A DNA stretch of 64,000 bases from Chloroflexota bacterium (GTDB taxonomy: Bacteria > Chloroflexota > Anaerolineae > Anaerolineales > Villigracilaceae), in NCBI GenBank assembly GCA_021824575.1, contig JAKAKJ010000021.1, positions 1 through 64,000 on the forward strand. Direction: 5' to 3'. The stretch's first letter is position 1. Each line of letters begins with the position of its first letter. Made by a program: the position numbers and the translations under genes. The notes under the pieces were generated by a model. The model was not told the DNA's origin. It ran no database searches and worked only from the letters and a program-made list of their open reading frames with translations. Shown here one piece after another: positions 16,728-25,858 of this stretch.

Positions 16728-18035
16728 TCAGATCAAAAGCACATCCACCATCTCACCCGCACTCAAACCTGTGGCATCCGGCGGGATGCGAAGCAGTCCA
16801 TCCGCAGCGGCAAGAGTAAAGATCAGGTTACTCTTTCCAAATATTGGTTCCGCCTGCCAGGTTTCCCTTCCCCCTTCTCCCCATTCCGCTCGCAGAGAAG
16901 GGTCAAGAGATAAGGGGATGGGGATGAGCCTCACTGCAATCCAATCTTCTCGTCCCGCTTGCGATGGAAGATTCACTGTCAAGCGCGCCGTCACGGTTGG
17001 ACGCGGGCGCGGTATTTCGCCGAGCAGTTTTTCGATCACAGGAACAAGAAACAAATGTCCATTCACCAGTGCACTGACGGGGTTGCCGGGCAATCCAATC
17101 ACGGCCTTGCCATCGCACACGCCCAAGATTGTCGGCTTGCCAGGGCGCGTGTTGACTCCATGAACAAGCACGCCGGGTGCGCCCATTGAATTGATCACAT
17201 CGGCAGTCATATCGCGTGTGCTGGCCGACGAACCAGCGGTAATCACAACTACATCACATTCAGATAACGCACGCGCCGCGGTTTTCTGCAGCGCGTCGAA
17301 TTGATCCCGGACGATGCCATACAAAACCACTTCCCCGCCGGTTTTTGTCACGAGCGAAGACAGTGTGTACGCGTTCACATCCCGTACCTGGCCGGGGCGC
17401 GGTGATTGACCTGGTGCAATCACTTCATCGCCTGAGGAGATAAGTCCAATACGTGTTTTATTGGCTACGCGCAACTGGGTGATGCCCAACGCCATCAGCC
17501 CGCCAATTTCAGCAGCTCGCAGTCGGACCCCGCGCGGGATAACCGTCTGGCCCGCGATCACATCCTCGCCAACACGGATCACGTTCTCGCCCTCCGCGAC
17601 CGTACGCATGATTTCAATTTCGATATTTGTAGGGGCGGAGCGCCGCTCCGCCCCTACCGTGTTTTGTGTGTATTCCAACATCACGACTGCGTCTGCGTTA
17701 TTAGGCAACATGCCGCCGGTGTGGATCAACGCACATTGACCGGGTTGCAAATCAAACGCGGGCGCATTGCCCATCGGAACTTCGCCAACCAGATTCAAAT
17801 ACGCGGGCAGTGAATCAGACGCGCCAAATGTGTCGCGAGCACGGACGGCATAACCGTCAACCGTCGAGCGCGGAAACTCCGGCAGCGGATGCGGTGCAAC
17901 GACATCTTCCGCGGCGACGCGGTCAAGAGCGTGGATCGTATCAATTAATTCGGAGTTCGCTTTTGGCCCCGGAAGATGCGAAAGCAAAAGCGAGCGGGCT
18001 TCGTCCGGCGGGAGAAGTCGAAGAAATTCGGGCAT
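16728..18035 (-). CDS. moeA: Molybdopterin molybdenumtransferase MoeA
   Basis: MoeA inserts molybdate into adenylylated molybdopterin, the last step of molybdenum cofactor synthesis. The 435-residue protein shows the domain order of the family: PLPEFPRSTVDGYAVRA near residue 50, GQCALIHTGGMLPNNADAVV, GEDVIAGQ, the MPT-binding GLISSGDEV block, ITAGSSASTRD, PGKPTILG and GLPGNPVSALV, then the C-terminal beta domain. A perfect 29-nt palindrome is embedded in frame at 17629-17657 (about residues 127-136, GAERRSAPT), in a surface-type variable segment after DAVVMLEYTQ. The cofactor it makes would serve the molybdenum hydroxylase encoded further downstream in the window. It is the last gene of a minus-strand run. 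Confidence 0.93.
   Translation of the reverse strand: MPEFLRLLPPDEARSLLLSHLPGPKANSELIDTIHALDRVAAEDVVAPHPLPEFPRSTVDGYAVRARDTFGASDSLPAYLNLVGEVPMGNAPAFDLQPGQCALIHTGGMLPNNADAVVMLEYTQNTVGAERRSAPTNIEIEIMRTVAEGENVIRVGEDVIAGQTVIPRGVRLRAAEIGGLMALGITQLRVANKTRIGLISSGDEVIAPGQSPRPGQVRDVNAYTLSSLVTKTGGEVVLYGIVRDQFDALQKTAARALSECDVVVITAGSSASTRDMTADVINSMGAPGVLVHGVNTRPGKPTILGVCDGKAVIGLPGNPVSALVNGHLFLVPVIEKLLGEIPRPRPTVTARLTVNLPSQAGREDWIAVRLIPIPLSLDPSLRAEWGEGGRETWQAEPIFGKSNLIFTLAAADGLLRIPPDATGLSAGEMVDVLLI
17629..17657. repeat. 29-nt palindrome inserted in frame in moeA
   Basis: Arms GTAGGGGCGGAGCG (17629-17642) and CGCTCCGCCCCTAC (17644-17657) are perfectly complementary around one central base. The same 14-1-14 layout, 29 nt long, occurs at 33847-33875 and (with imperfect inner arms) at 59692-59720, both intergenic. 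Confidence 0.85.
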
Positions 18036-18091
18036 GGGTTAAAAGTCTGACAAGTCGAATAATCTGAAAAGCCCTGCAAGTCCAAGGTCGT

Positions 18092-18973
18092 TCAGCGCAG
18101 CCAAAAAGCCAGTGTCAAAAAATACGCGGTCAGGCCAAAGAGCGCAAACGCATTTGCAGTAAGCAAAGTCCAGAGAGGCCGCGCTCCGAGCGCAATATTG
18201 CGAAGGAAGTAGATTTGAAGAAGACCAAAGGGAAGAGTCAAAAATACAGGCCAAAGCAAAGCCAGCGAATATCCGAGAAGCGGACCGGCGCCGAAAAGAA
18301 CATAAGAGAGGATGACCAGCCCGTGATGAAGCGGAACCGCGCGCTCCCATCCGAGGCGGGACAAGAGCGTGGAGCGTTCGTATTTGATATCGTCAGAGAA
18401 GGTTACAAAATCCAGTGTAAGAAATACAGCAACCGCCAGCAATGTGAGTGGGACGGCAACGACCGTCATTATTTGATGATAATTGCCGAACTGCAAAAGG
18501 AAGGCCACCGACGGAATCAAATACGCGAGGTGGATCGAAACCAGAAATTCACCAAACCCTTTATCAAACAACCGTAGGGGCGGAACCGCATAGACGATGA
18601 CGGTCAACAGTGACAGTCCAAGGAAAAACAATGCCGGCGGCGGCAGGTGGTTATCGCGATATAAAAGGAAAGCAATCACCGCATCGGCAGCCAATGCCCC
18701 AATGGAAACATTCAGCGCCGCGTCGCGAATGGATTTTCGCTCCGCGATGGATTCGCCCTGAACAATCGACTCGTTCGCCGGGCGGAAAACTTCCGCCAGC
18801 AGACTCATGCTCAACTGGGCAAGGCAAGCACCAATTAATCCGAGCCAGAAGACAGCTGGTATTTGCGGCTTGCCCAAAAACCGCGCAATTCCAGAGCCGA
18901 GAACATAGGTCAGCGCGGCAAGCAAAAGATAAATGGGACGGGAAAGTCGAAGGATTGTGATTAGTCGCTGCAT
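18092..18973 (-). CDS. UbiA-like prenyltransferase family membrane protein
   Basis: A 293-residue protein with about eight membrane helices. The conserved VPPLRLF motif and a DFVTFSDD segment fit the UbiA superfamily, which transfers prenyl groups onto aromatic or other acceptors at the membrane. The first aspartate-rich motif, normally NxxxD, is degenerate here (FRPANESIVQG), so activity or substrate may differ from menaquinone- or haem-type enzymes. It starts 5 bases after the aminotransferase stop and 56 bases before moeA, so it is probably co-transcribed. The function is assigned at family level only. Confidence 0.7.
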   Translation of the reverse strand: MQRLITILRLSRPIYLLLAALTYVLGSGIARFLGKPQIPAVFWLGLIGACLAQLSMSLLAEVFRPANESIVQGESIAERKSIRDAALNVSIGALAADAVIAFLLYRDNHLPPPALFFLGLSLLTVIVYAVPPLRLFDKGFGEFLVSIHLAYLIPSVAFLLQFGNYHQIMTVVAVPLTLLAVAVFLTLDFVTFSDDIKYERSTLLSRLGWERAVPLHHGLVILSYVLFGAGPLLGYSLALLWPVFLTLPFGLLQIYFLRNIALGARPLWTLLTANAFALFGLTAYFLTLAFWLR

Positions 18974-18978
18974 AATTT

Positions 18979-20094
18979 TTATTCGCGGTACTCCGCCAAA
19001 AAATCTTCCAAGTGGGCAACGCCTTCGGGCAGATTCCTGCGCCCAAGCCCGAGGCGGAAATGACTGCCAGCATCATCATACATCGAACCCGGCAATAATA
19101 ATACACCCGCTTTGCGGACAAGTTCATCACAGAATGAGCCCACGTCGCCGCCCAGGAAACGCGGGAAAGCCATCGAACCGGCACGCGGTCGAATCCAGGC
19201 AAAACGATTTGCATGACGCTCGAAAAATCCGTCCATCACCGAGAGGTTGCGCTGGATGATGCCGACATTTCGCTCAACAAGTTTCTGGCGATGGCGTAAA
19301 GCCAGTTCCGCCAAAAACTCGCTCGGCGCGGAATTGCAAATCGTTGTGTAATCCTTGAGTGCGGCCATGCGCGCATGAACTTCCGTGTTGCGCGTGGCAA
19401 TCCATCCAATTCGCAGACCGGCCAGCCCGTATGTTTTGGACATCACGCCCAGCGATACCGCATATTCGCCCAGATCGCATCCCGCAGGCAAACGGTCAGC
19501 GGGATCGTATTCCGACTCGCGGTAGACTTCATCGCAAAGCAACAAGATATTCCGCTCTGCCGCGATTTGATGTAGCGCGCGGAAATCTGACCTGGCCATC
19601 AAATAACCGGTCGGATTATGCGGCGTATTGACAACGATCAATTTTGTATCTGGCCGAAGCAATTTGCGAAGATCGTCCAAATCCAAAGCCCAGCCATTTT
19701 CTTCATGCGCCTTCCAGAGAGTCACATCGCAGCCGATTGAACGCGCAACATCCGTTAAGGATTGATAACAGGGCCAATGTGCGATGACATGATCGCTGGA
19801 TTGCAAAACAGCCTGCATAAACAAAAAGATGGCTTCCTCTGCCCCGGTGTGGACGAGTACATTCTCCGGCTGGATGGTTTGATACAAACCGCAAATTGCC
19901 TGTCGCAACATCGGGCTTCCCCGCGACTCGGTGTATCCAAGCCAGACTTGTTGAAATTTTTCCACCGCGTCCGGCTCGAAAGCCAGCAAATCAGAAATGG
20001 TCATTGCTTCGCAATCTGAACTGCAAAGCAGATATTTCGTGTTGAATTCGTATTTGGCAAAATAGCGTTCAAGTTTGAAAGCTGGAAGCTGCAT
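18979..20094 (-). CDS. PLP-dependent class I/II aminotransferase
   Basis: A 371-residue fold-type I aminotransferase that would exchange an amino group between an amino acid and a keto acid. It has the cofactor aspartate and tyrosine context LLLCDEVYRESEY, the substrate motif NTPHNPTG, the PLP-binding lysine K220 in VMSKTYGLAGLRIGW and an arginine near the end in HFRLGLGR. The closest groups are uncharacterised aspartate-aminotransferase-like proteins, and the substrate is not predictable. It lies in a minus-strand run between a DinB gene and the UbiA-like gene. Confidence 0.87.
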   Translation of the reverse strand: MQLPAFKLERYFAKYEFNTKYLLCSSDCEAMTISDLLAFEPDAVEKFQQVWLGYTESRGSPMLRQAICGLYQTIQPENVLVHTGAEEAIFLFMQAVLQSSDHVIAHWPCYQSLTDVARSIGCDVTLWKAHEENGWALDLDDLRKLLRPDTKLIVVNTPHNPTGYLMARSDFRALHQIAAERNILLLCDEVYRESEYDPADRLPAGCDLGEYAVSLGVMSKTYGLAGLRIGWIATRNTEVHARMAALKDYTTICNSAPSEFLAELALRHRQKLVERNVGIIQRNLSVMDGFFERHANRFAWIRPRAGSMAFPRFLGGDVGSFCDELVRKAGVLLLPGSMYDDAGSHFRLGLGRRNLPEGVAHLEDFLAEYRE

Positions 20095-20099
20095 GAAAA

Positions 20100-20170
20100 C
20101 CTTTCATCACAGATAAACACAGATGAACGCAGATTCTTTTCTTATCCATTCATTCCGGCTCATCCGTGCG
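20100..20170. repeat. Intergenic low-complexity repeat
   Basis: The 76-base gap between the aminotransferase and DinB genes reads ACAGATAAACACAGATGAACGC followed by a pyrimidine-rich partial complement (ATTCCGGCTCATCCGTGCG). It resembles the short-period imperfect inverted repeats found at 14584-14735 and 60470-60560. No gene is visible in it. Confidence 0.35.
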
Positions 20171-20641
20171 TCACTTCAACACCCGTTTCAGATCACGATA
20201 ATGCATTTGGTTGTGGATGTAAACCATCTTGATCATTTCACGCAGGGTCGTTGTGCCAAGAAATGGATGCCGTCCGGTTCTCTCCAGATCAGAATCATTG
20301 ATTCCCAAAACCCATTGGATCATGTCAATTCGCACGGACTTGAATTGTTCCAGCAATTCGCGCGTCGTTAATTCCGCCGTCTTCTCCTGCTGCCGGGCGT
20401 TGTAACGGTCAATCGAAAAATCTTCCGAAACGCCATTGCCGGTTTGGCGGATTTGCTCGAATAATTTCACGAAAGCGCGTTCGGCGGTAACGAGGTGCGC
20501 CAAAATATTGCGGATCGTCCACACAGAGCCTTCGGTGTAGACTTCGGTCTTCCACTGCTCATCGGTCAATCCGGCAAAGAAACCGGATAGTTTCTCGCCT
20601 TCCGAGTTCAATTTCCCGGCCAACTCGACAGTCTCGGTCAT
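20171..20641 (-). CDS. DinB-family protein
   Basis: A 156-residue four-helix-bundle protein of the DinB/YfiT group. The metal-binding histidines are visible in NILAHLVTAERAF near residue 50 and in HNQMHYRDL near the C-terminus, in the H-(x)n-HxxxH arrangement of these putative thiol transferases or hydrolases. GGAGGAG lies directly before the ATG. It starts 9 bases after the glycosyltransferase-like gene. The in vivo substrate is unknown. Confidence 0.8.
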   Translation of the reverse strand: MTETVELAGKLNSEGEKLSGFFAGLTDEQWKTEVYTEGSVWTIRNILAHLVTAERAFVKLFEQIRQTGNGVSEDFSIDRYNARQQEKTAELTTRELLEQFKSVRIDMIQWVLGINDSDLERTGRHPFLGTTTLREMIKMVYIHNQMHYRDLKRVLK

Positions 20642-20650
20642 CTGCTCCTC

Positions 20651-22288
20651 CTAAGGTTGGATCCGCGCATAATTGATGGACTTCTTTCCGGACCCGGGCC
20701 AATAATAATTTTTCATCGTCGAAATATCATGGACGATCTTTGCGCTATCGGGGAAATCAGGACGCACATAATAATAATGTGTCTCATACGGGCTGTCGCC
20801 GAACGAGGCGGCAAGAATATAGCCGTGACTCTGAGCGTAATCCATCAGCGTGATCGTCATGCGGAACCATTGCTGCGAAAGATTCTTGGGAATCAACTTC
20901 GGCGGAACCAGTGGGGAAAAATACGCGTGAAAGGCAATCACATCCGGTTTGTACTGATCGAGATATTGCGCGGTGATCTCGCCGTGATGCGCGATCCATT
21001 CATCGTTCAGTCCCCACGTATCAATCGCCGTCCAATTCGAGTAGAAAGGCAAAAGCCCCGCCTCGCTGGTCGCGATTACATAACCTTTTCCTTGATAATC
21101 CGACAACATCTGCGCCATGTTATAGCGGCCATCCGCCTCGTACGCGACGCTGCATGAAAGCTGCGCGCTGGTAAGCAGACAATTCTGCGATGCGGAATAG
21201 CGGACGAAACCATACGCGATTGCCAGCGCGGCGAGTATCCACACGCCTCGCGCCCAGACTTGCGGCGGCTGAGGCCACGAAAAGCCAATCTCGCGCTCGA
21301 TGCCTTCCACAAGCGGATACCATGAGATCATTACCAGCGGCCAAAGCGCATACTGAAAACGTCCGCCAAAATTGGTTTGATTATCAATCAAAACAAACGC
21401 TGCAGCAAACACAACCAATGGAATCAAAAACGCAATCGTCAAGCGGATCGTCTTCTTCGAGCGGAATCCCAGCAGGAACGCCAGCATGAACGGTCCGCCA
21501 AAACGGAAGAGATAACTAAATGATTCCCAAAACGAATCCGAATGCAGAAGGCCGCCGCTTTTCACATAAAACGGATTCGGTAATGGATAGCCGAAGTAAT
21601 TCCAGCGCCACAGGAAATACGCGCCGCCGAGAATCAAAAACACGGCACCAAAAACCGAAATCGTTTTTGCGGATTCGCTCCAGCCTTTAACGACCATGAT
21701 CGCGACCAACATCAGTCCCGCGAGGATCACGCCTTCAGGGCGCGTGAGTCCGGTGAATAAACCCGCAAACGCAAATAACAGGGAAAGCCAAAGCGGAGGA
21801 TTTTCTTTTTTGATCAGGAGCAGGCCAAAGGTCCAGGTAAGAGCGGCGAGGAATGCAAAGAACGGCGTCCCGAAGAAAGCCGCAACATAGGAGAGTCCCG
21901 TCCCAACCGCGAGATAAAGCGCAGTCACGAACGAGATGACAATGTTGGCTTTCCAAATTTTTCGATTGACCCAGTAAACGAGGAGGACCGTCAAAATGTG
22001 CGACGCAAAGCCGATGGCACGCACAGAGCGTCCAACTGGCATTCCGATTTTGATCAGCGCCGCGGAAGCAGCCATGAAAAGGAAGTCGGTCGCGCCGTCC
22101 ACCGGATGTTCGCCGATGTTCCAGACGATGCCATAACCGTGAGCGAGATGGTCGGCGTAGCGCATGAGCATCGCCGCGTCTTCGAATGGCGGGGCGCTGA
22201 AGTCAACGTAACGCGCCGCGTAGAGCAGGACAGCCGCGAGCAATAATAACGCCGCAAACCAATCGGCGTAACGTTTTACAAAGGTCAT
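20651..22288 (-). CDS. Polytopic membrane protein, GT-C glycosyltransferase-like
   Basis: A 545-residue protein with about ten to twelve membrane helices. Near the N-terminus, after the first helix, come an acidic PPFEDAAMLMRYADHL and HGYGIVWNIGEHPVDGATDFLFM, which resemble the first extracytoplasmic loop of GT-C (mannosyl/arabinosyl-type) transferases. The C-terminal part is a soluble domain (about residues 400-545). It would transfer a sugar from a lipid carrier outside the membrane. I chose ATG at 22288, 4 bases after the SDR gene stop. The family assignment rests on topology and loop motifs only. Confidence 0.65.
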   Translation of the reverse strand: MTFVKRYADWFAALLLLAAVLLYAARYVDFSAPPFEDAAMLMRYADHLAHGYGIVWNIGEHPVDGATDFLFMAASAALIKIGMPVGRSVRAIGFASHILTVLLVYWVNRKIWKANIVISFVTALYLAVGTGLSYVAAFFGTPFFAFLAALTWTFGLLLIKKENPPLWLSLLFAFAGLFTGLTRPEGVILAGLMLVAIMVVKGWSESAKTISVFGAVFLILGGAYFLWRWNYFGYPLPNPFYVKSGGLLHSDSFWESFSYLFRFGGPFMLAFLLGFRSKKTIRLTIAFLIPLVVFAAAFVLIDNQTNFGGRFQYALWPLVMISWYPLVEGIEREIGFSWPQPPQVWARGVWILAALAIAYGFVRYSASQNCLLTSAQLSCSVAYEADGRYNMAQMLSDYQGKGYVIATSEAGLLPFYSNWTAIDTWGLNDEWIAHHGEITAQYLDQYKPDVIAFHAYFSPLVPPKLIPKNLSQQWFRMTITLMDYAQSHGYILAASFGDSPYETHYYYVRPDFPDSAKIVHDISTMKNYYWPGSGKKSINYARIQP

Positions 22289-22292
22289 GGCT

Positions 22293-23021
22293 TTATCCAA
22301 GCAGGGAATATCCCCCGTCAATCATGAGGGTTTGTCCGGTGACGTATTGATTATCGAGAAGAAAATCGAGGGCAGATGCTATTTCCTCCACCGTTGCGGC
22401 GCGCTTCAACGGCAGGCGCTCGATCAAACGATTCCATTCTTCGGACGAAACCAGGTCAGATTGCAGGACAAGCCCCGGTGCGACCGCGTTGACCCGGATG
22501 GAAGGCGCAAAAGCGCGCGCAAGTATTTTCGTCAACGTCTCCAAGCCGGATTTGCTGACCGAGTAGGATGGATAACGGCCCCAGCTTTTGTGCGCGCCCA
22601 CGTCTGTGACGTTGACGATCAGCCCGCCTTCTGTCATTCGCCTGGCCGCTTCCTGCGCCAGCAGAAACGGCGCGCGTAAATTTAGATTGAGCGCCGCGTC
22701 CCAATCTTTGAGAGAAAGTGTGCGCGCATCACCCACTGTCATGATCGCCGCCGAATTGACCAGCACCTTCAGCGGATGAGGAATCTTATCCACGTATTCG
22801 AATAATGAAACGATTTTTTGGGGATCAGTCAGGTCAGCCTGCGAAAGATAAACAGGAACATCCAATGTCCGAATCTCAGTCGCCGTGCGGGATGCCTGCA
22901 CCTCGGAAGTGCGATAATGCAAAAGGATGGCATATCCTTTGCGCGCCAACGCCAGCACAAAGGCTTTTCCAAGCCGGTGCGCCGCACCGGTGACCAAAGC
23001 TAAAGGCCGCTGTTCAGGCAT
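22293..23021 (-). CDS. Short-chain dehydrogenase/reductase, FolM/pteridine reductase-like
   Basis: A 242-residue NAD(P)-dependent oxidoreductase with a Rossmann fold. The cofactor motif is TGAAHRLG rather than the common TGxxxGIG, as seen in the pteridine reductase/FolM branch. NSAA, the catalytic Ser/Tyr/Lys region (VTDVGAHKSWGRYPSYSVSKSG) and the C-terminal TGQTLMIDGGYSL complete the family set. It starts a minus-strand run that ends with moeA. A role in pterin metabolism is possible but not shown. Confidence 0.82.
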   Translation of the reverse strand: MPEQRPLALVTGAAHRLGKAFVLALARKGYAILLHYRTSEVQASRTATEIRTLDVPVYLSQADLTDPQKIVSLFEYVDKIPHPLKVLVNSAAIMTVGDARTLSLKDWDAALNLNLRAPFLLAQEAARRMTEGGLIVNVTDVGAHKSWGRYPSYSVSKSGLETLTKILARAFAPSIRVNAVAPGLVLQSDLVSSEEWNRLIERLPLKRAATVEEIASALDFLLDNQYVTGQTLMIDGGYSLLG

Positions 23022-23080
23022 GACATGGTTTTACCACAAATTTGCTTTTATACAAATTCGAAACACGGCTTCGCAAAATA

Positions 23081-23110
23081 AAAATGCGGCGACTCGCGCC
23101 GCCGCATTTT
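23081..23110. terminator. Terminator after proline dehydrogenase
   Basis: AAAATGCGGCG (23081-23091) pairs with CGCCGCATTTT (23100-23110) around 8 bases. On the minus strand the hairpin is followed by TTTTATTTT, so it fits an intrinsic terminator 39 bases after the proline dehydrogenase gene. It lies upstream of the SDR gene, so the two minus-strand genes are probably separate units. Confidence 0.72.
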
Positions 23111-23148
23111 TCAAATCGAATGTGAAGCTTGGAGACTTTGCGCTCCGC

Positions 23149-24108
23149 CTAACCACGGAAGAAATTTGAAATAAAGAACCAAACGTTTGCCGGGCGTTCG
23201 GCTAATCGGCGCATGAAATACGGATACCAGTGTGTCCCGAACGGAACATAGACGCGCACCTGATAACCTTCTCTGACAAGTTGCTCCTGCAAATCGCGGC
23301 GGATGCCATACAGCATTTGAAACTCCATCGCGTCTTTCGGCAGGCCGACTTTCAATGCATACTGCTTCGCAAATTCGATCCGGTCGGGATCGTGTGTACC
23401 AATGGCCGGGATGGGCGGAAAACGGCCGTCGTCGCTGATCTTCGGGGAACCCGCGGCCAGCGCTGCGTCAATCATGATCTTGGTCAACAAATCATAATTG
23501 GCATCCACATCGGCTTTCTTGGGAAAGGCTTTATCCGCCGGCTCCTGATATGCACCCTTAACGAGCCGGATCGGCGTTTTGTCTTCGAGCAATTTGCGCG
23601 CGTCGGCTTCCGAGCGATAGAGATATGATTGCAAAACCATGCCGAGGTTGTTGTAACCGCTTTGGCGCATTTGGCAATAAAGGTTGATCGTCTTATCGGT
23701 ATAAGGCGTATCTTCCATGTCAACGCGGACGAAGTTGCCCGTATCTCTTGCGCGGGCGACAATCCGCTCGAGGTTTTGCGCGCACAGCCTCTCGTCCAAG
23801 CCCAGACCGATCTGGGTCAGCTTAATCGAAACGTTGGCGCGCACATCCGAATTCTTGATCTGGTCGAGAGTTGCCAGAATTTCATTGGTTGCATCTGAAG
23901 CTTCTTCAGGCTTGCTGGTGTGTTCCCCTAAATGATCGAGTGTGACATTGATGCCTTTTGCGTTGAGTTCCTTGATTGCGCGGATGGCATCTTCGATTTT
24001 AGTCCCCGCTACAAAACGGGACGCGGTGCGCCAGGCGAACTTCCAACCGGTGACCATATTCTGCGCCCAAGCTGCTTTGGAAAGGTAGATCAGGAAGGAG
24101 CGAAGCAT
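23149..24108 (-). CDS. Proline dehydrogenase
   Basis: This flavoenzyme oxidises L-proline to pyrroline-5-carboxylate at the membrane. The 319-residue monofunctional form shows the TIM-barrel signatures: the GxNVTLDHLGE segment near residue 70, FVRVDMEDTPYTD, LVKGAYQEP with the catalytic-region Lys, IGTHDPDRI, EFQMLYGIR and the C-terminal VRVYVPFGTHWYPYFMRRLAERPAN. The start is placed at ATG 24108 because the family usually begins just before this point; an in-frame extension to 24183 has no similarity. No pyrroline-5-carboxylate dehydrogenase gene is adjacent. Confidence 0.92.
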   Translation of the reverse strand: MLRSFLIYLSKAAWAQNMVTGWKFAWRTASRFVAGTKIEDAIRAIKELNAKGINVTLDHLGEHTSKPEEASDATNEILATLDQIKNSDVRANVSIKLTQIGLGLDERLCAQNLERIVARARDTGNFVRVDMEDTPYTDKTINLYCQMRQSGYNNLGMVLQSYLYRSEADARKLLEDKTPIRLVKGAYQEPADKAFPKKADVDANYDLLTKIMIDAALAAGSPKISDDGRFPPIPAIGTHDPDRIEFAKQYALKVGLPKDAMEFQMLYGIRRDLQEQLVREGYQVRVYVPFGTHWYPYFMRRLAERPANVWFFISNFFRG

Positions 24109-24286
24109 AGATTCTCTTTCTTGCCCTGCAAAGTGCTGCGAAGTAATCAAAGCAAATTCTTGTTCCCTGCCGAACACAGGCATGAAATCAAGTTTAGAGA
24201 TTGATTAGGACGCAGCAAAAAAGGCTAATGCTATTCTAGCACAGGTGCCATAATTGCTTGTGTTATACTTTTTAGCGACGAAAGTC

Positions 24287-25813
24287 ATGATTCGCGAAGC
24301 ACCCTATGGGTTCGGAGGTACCGTGAGAAACCGCAACACCAATATTTTCCTGCGGGGGACAGCGATCTTTCTGCTCATTATTGCAATCATGTTGGTCATC
24401 TTCTCGCTGGTGACATACAGCCGCCAGCGAGACAGCTATCCTGCAGGCATGACGATTGGCGGCGTTCCAGTGGGCGGACTTGATCCGCAGGCGGCATCCG
24501 AGCGTCTGCTTCAAGTTTATAGCACGCCGGTTGAGATTCAATATAACGGAGGAATTATCCAGGCGGACCCGACTCAGATCGGCTTCCAAATTGACGTTGA
24601 GTCGATGCTTGCCGCGGCAGATCTGACCCGGACCGGCGGCGCGTTTTGGGGCGGATTCTGGGACTATCTTTGGAATCAAGATCCGACGCCGGCCCCCGTA
24701 CCCTTGCGCGCCACCATTGCGGAAGATCGTCTGCGGGCATTTCTGGCACAGATTGCCCTTCGTTACGATCAGCCTGCGCTACCAGCCCAACCAATCCCGG
24801 GCACACCCAACTTCTCGCCCGGGCAGCCCGGTCAAACGCTGGACATTGACCGAGCGGTACCGCTGGTCGAGGCCGCACTTCAATCGCCAACAAACCGCAT
24901 CGTAACGCTGGTGTCCAAGCAAGGCTCGGTCGCGCGCCCGTCCATGCAAGACCTTGAAATCCTGCTCAAGCAAATCATCCAGACTTCCGGTTTCGACGGT
25001 TTGATCGGTCTCTATATGGTTGATCTCCAGAATGGGCAGGACATCCATTTTGCGATCAATCAGGGCCAGGAAATTTCCGTCAATCCTGATGTGGCTTTCA
25101 CCGCCGCCAGCACAATCAAAATCCCGATACTGGTTTCGTATTTCATCAAGAACGGCGACATTCCCATTGACGCCACGACCAACACCGACATTCTCAACAT
25201 GATCAAACTATCGAGCAACGATCAGTCAGACGCGTTCATGGCCAGCCTGAACCCGGATACCGGCCCGTTGATCGTCTCGGCCAACATGAAGAAACTCGGT
25301 CTGGAAAACACTTTTATCGCGGGCTATTACAAGCTCGGCTCGCCATTGCTCGAAAGATTCAGCACGCCTGCCAACCAGCGTACAGATGTCTCAACGGAAC
25401 CCGATCCGTACAACCAAACCACGCCTTCCGATATGGGCATGTTGCTCGAGGACATGTATCAGTGCGCGCAAACGGGCGGCGGCGCGCTGGTTGCCGCGTT
25501 TCCGGGCAAAATCAATCAAGCCGTTTGCAAGGAAATGATCAACTACCTGACGCAGGACAACATCGGTGTGCTGATTCAGGGCGATTTGCCGGGCGGCACG
25601 GTAATCGCACACAAGCACGGATGGGTTACGGATCCGGCGACCGGTCTGGATCACGATTGGAGCGACGCTGCCATCGTCTATACGCCGGGCGGGAACTTTG
25701 TGCTGACGATTTATTCTTTTCATCCTGTTCAACTGGTTTTTGATCCGATCAACAAATTGTTTGCCAGCCTTGCACGCGCCGTTTACAATTATTACAACCT
25801 CCCCGCGCAATAG
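24287..25813 (+). CDS. Membrane-anchored beta-lactamase-like serine hydrolase with PG_binding_4-like domain
   Basis: A 508-residue protein: one N-terminal membrane helix (about residues 22-45), a domain beginning MTIGGVPVGGLDPQAASERL that matches the putative peptidoglycan-binding domain of VanW-type proteins, and a C-terminal class A beta-lactamase fold. The catalytic SxxK is in AASTIKIPI, the SxN-type motif in KLSSNDQ, and the K-T/S-G equivalent is HKHG, which departs from the usual triad. It probably acts on cell-wall peptides or beta-lactams outside the cell. A TATACT at 24264-24269 is a likely -10. GTG at 24323, preceded by GGAGG, is an alternative start. Confidence 0.82.
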   Translation: MIREAPYGFGGTVRNRNTNIFLRGTAIFLLIIAIMLVIFSLVTYSRQRDSYPAGMTIGGVPVGGLDPQAASERLLQVYSTPVEIQYNGGIIQADPTQIGFQIDVESMLAAADLTRTGGAFWGGFWDYLWNQDPTPAPVPLRATIAEDRLRAFLAQIALRYDQPALPAQPIPGTPNFSPGQPGQTLDIDRAVPLVEAALQSPTNRIVTLVSKQGSVARPSMQDLEILLKQIIQTSGFDGLIGLYMVDLQNGQDIHFAINQGQEISVNPDVAFTAASTIKIPILVSYFIKNGDIPIDATTNTDILNMIKLSSNDQSDAFMASLNPDTGPLIVSANMKKLGLENTFIAGYYKLGSPLLERFSTPANQRTDVSTEPDPYNQTTPSDMGMLLEDMYQCAQTGGGALVAAFPGKINQAVCKEMINYLTQDNIGVLIQGDLPGGTVIAHKHGWVTDPATGLDHDWSDAAIVYTPGGNFVLTIYSFHPVQLVFDPINKLFASLARAVYNYYNLPAQ

Positions 25814-25858
25814 GATGAACGCATAAACCGGGAGGCAGTTTAAACAAAATCGCGAAAG

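Noticed and set aside
18572-18590. GTAGGGGCGG inside the UbiA-like gene as a fourth member of the 29-nt palindrome family
   Set aside because: Only one half-arm is present and it encodes the normal family motif VPPLRLF, so the similarity is coincidental.
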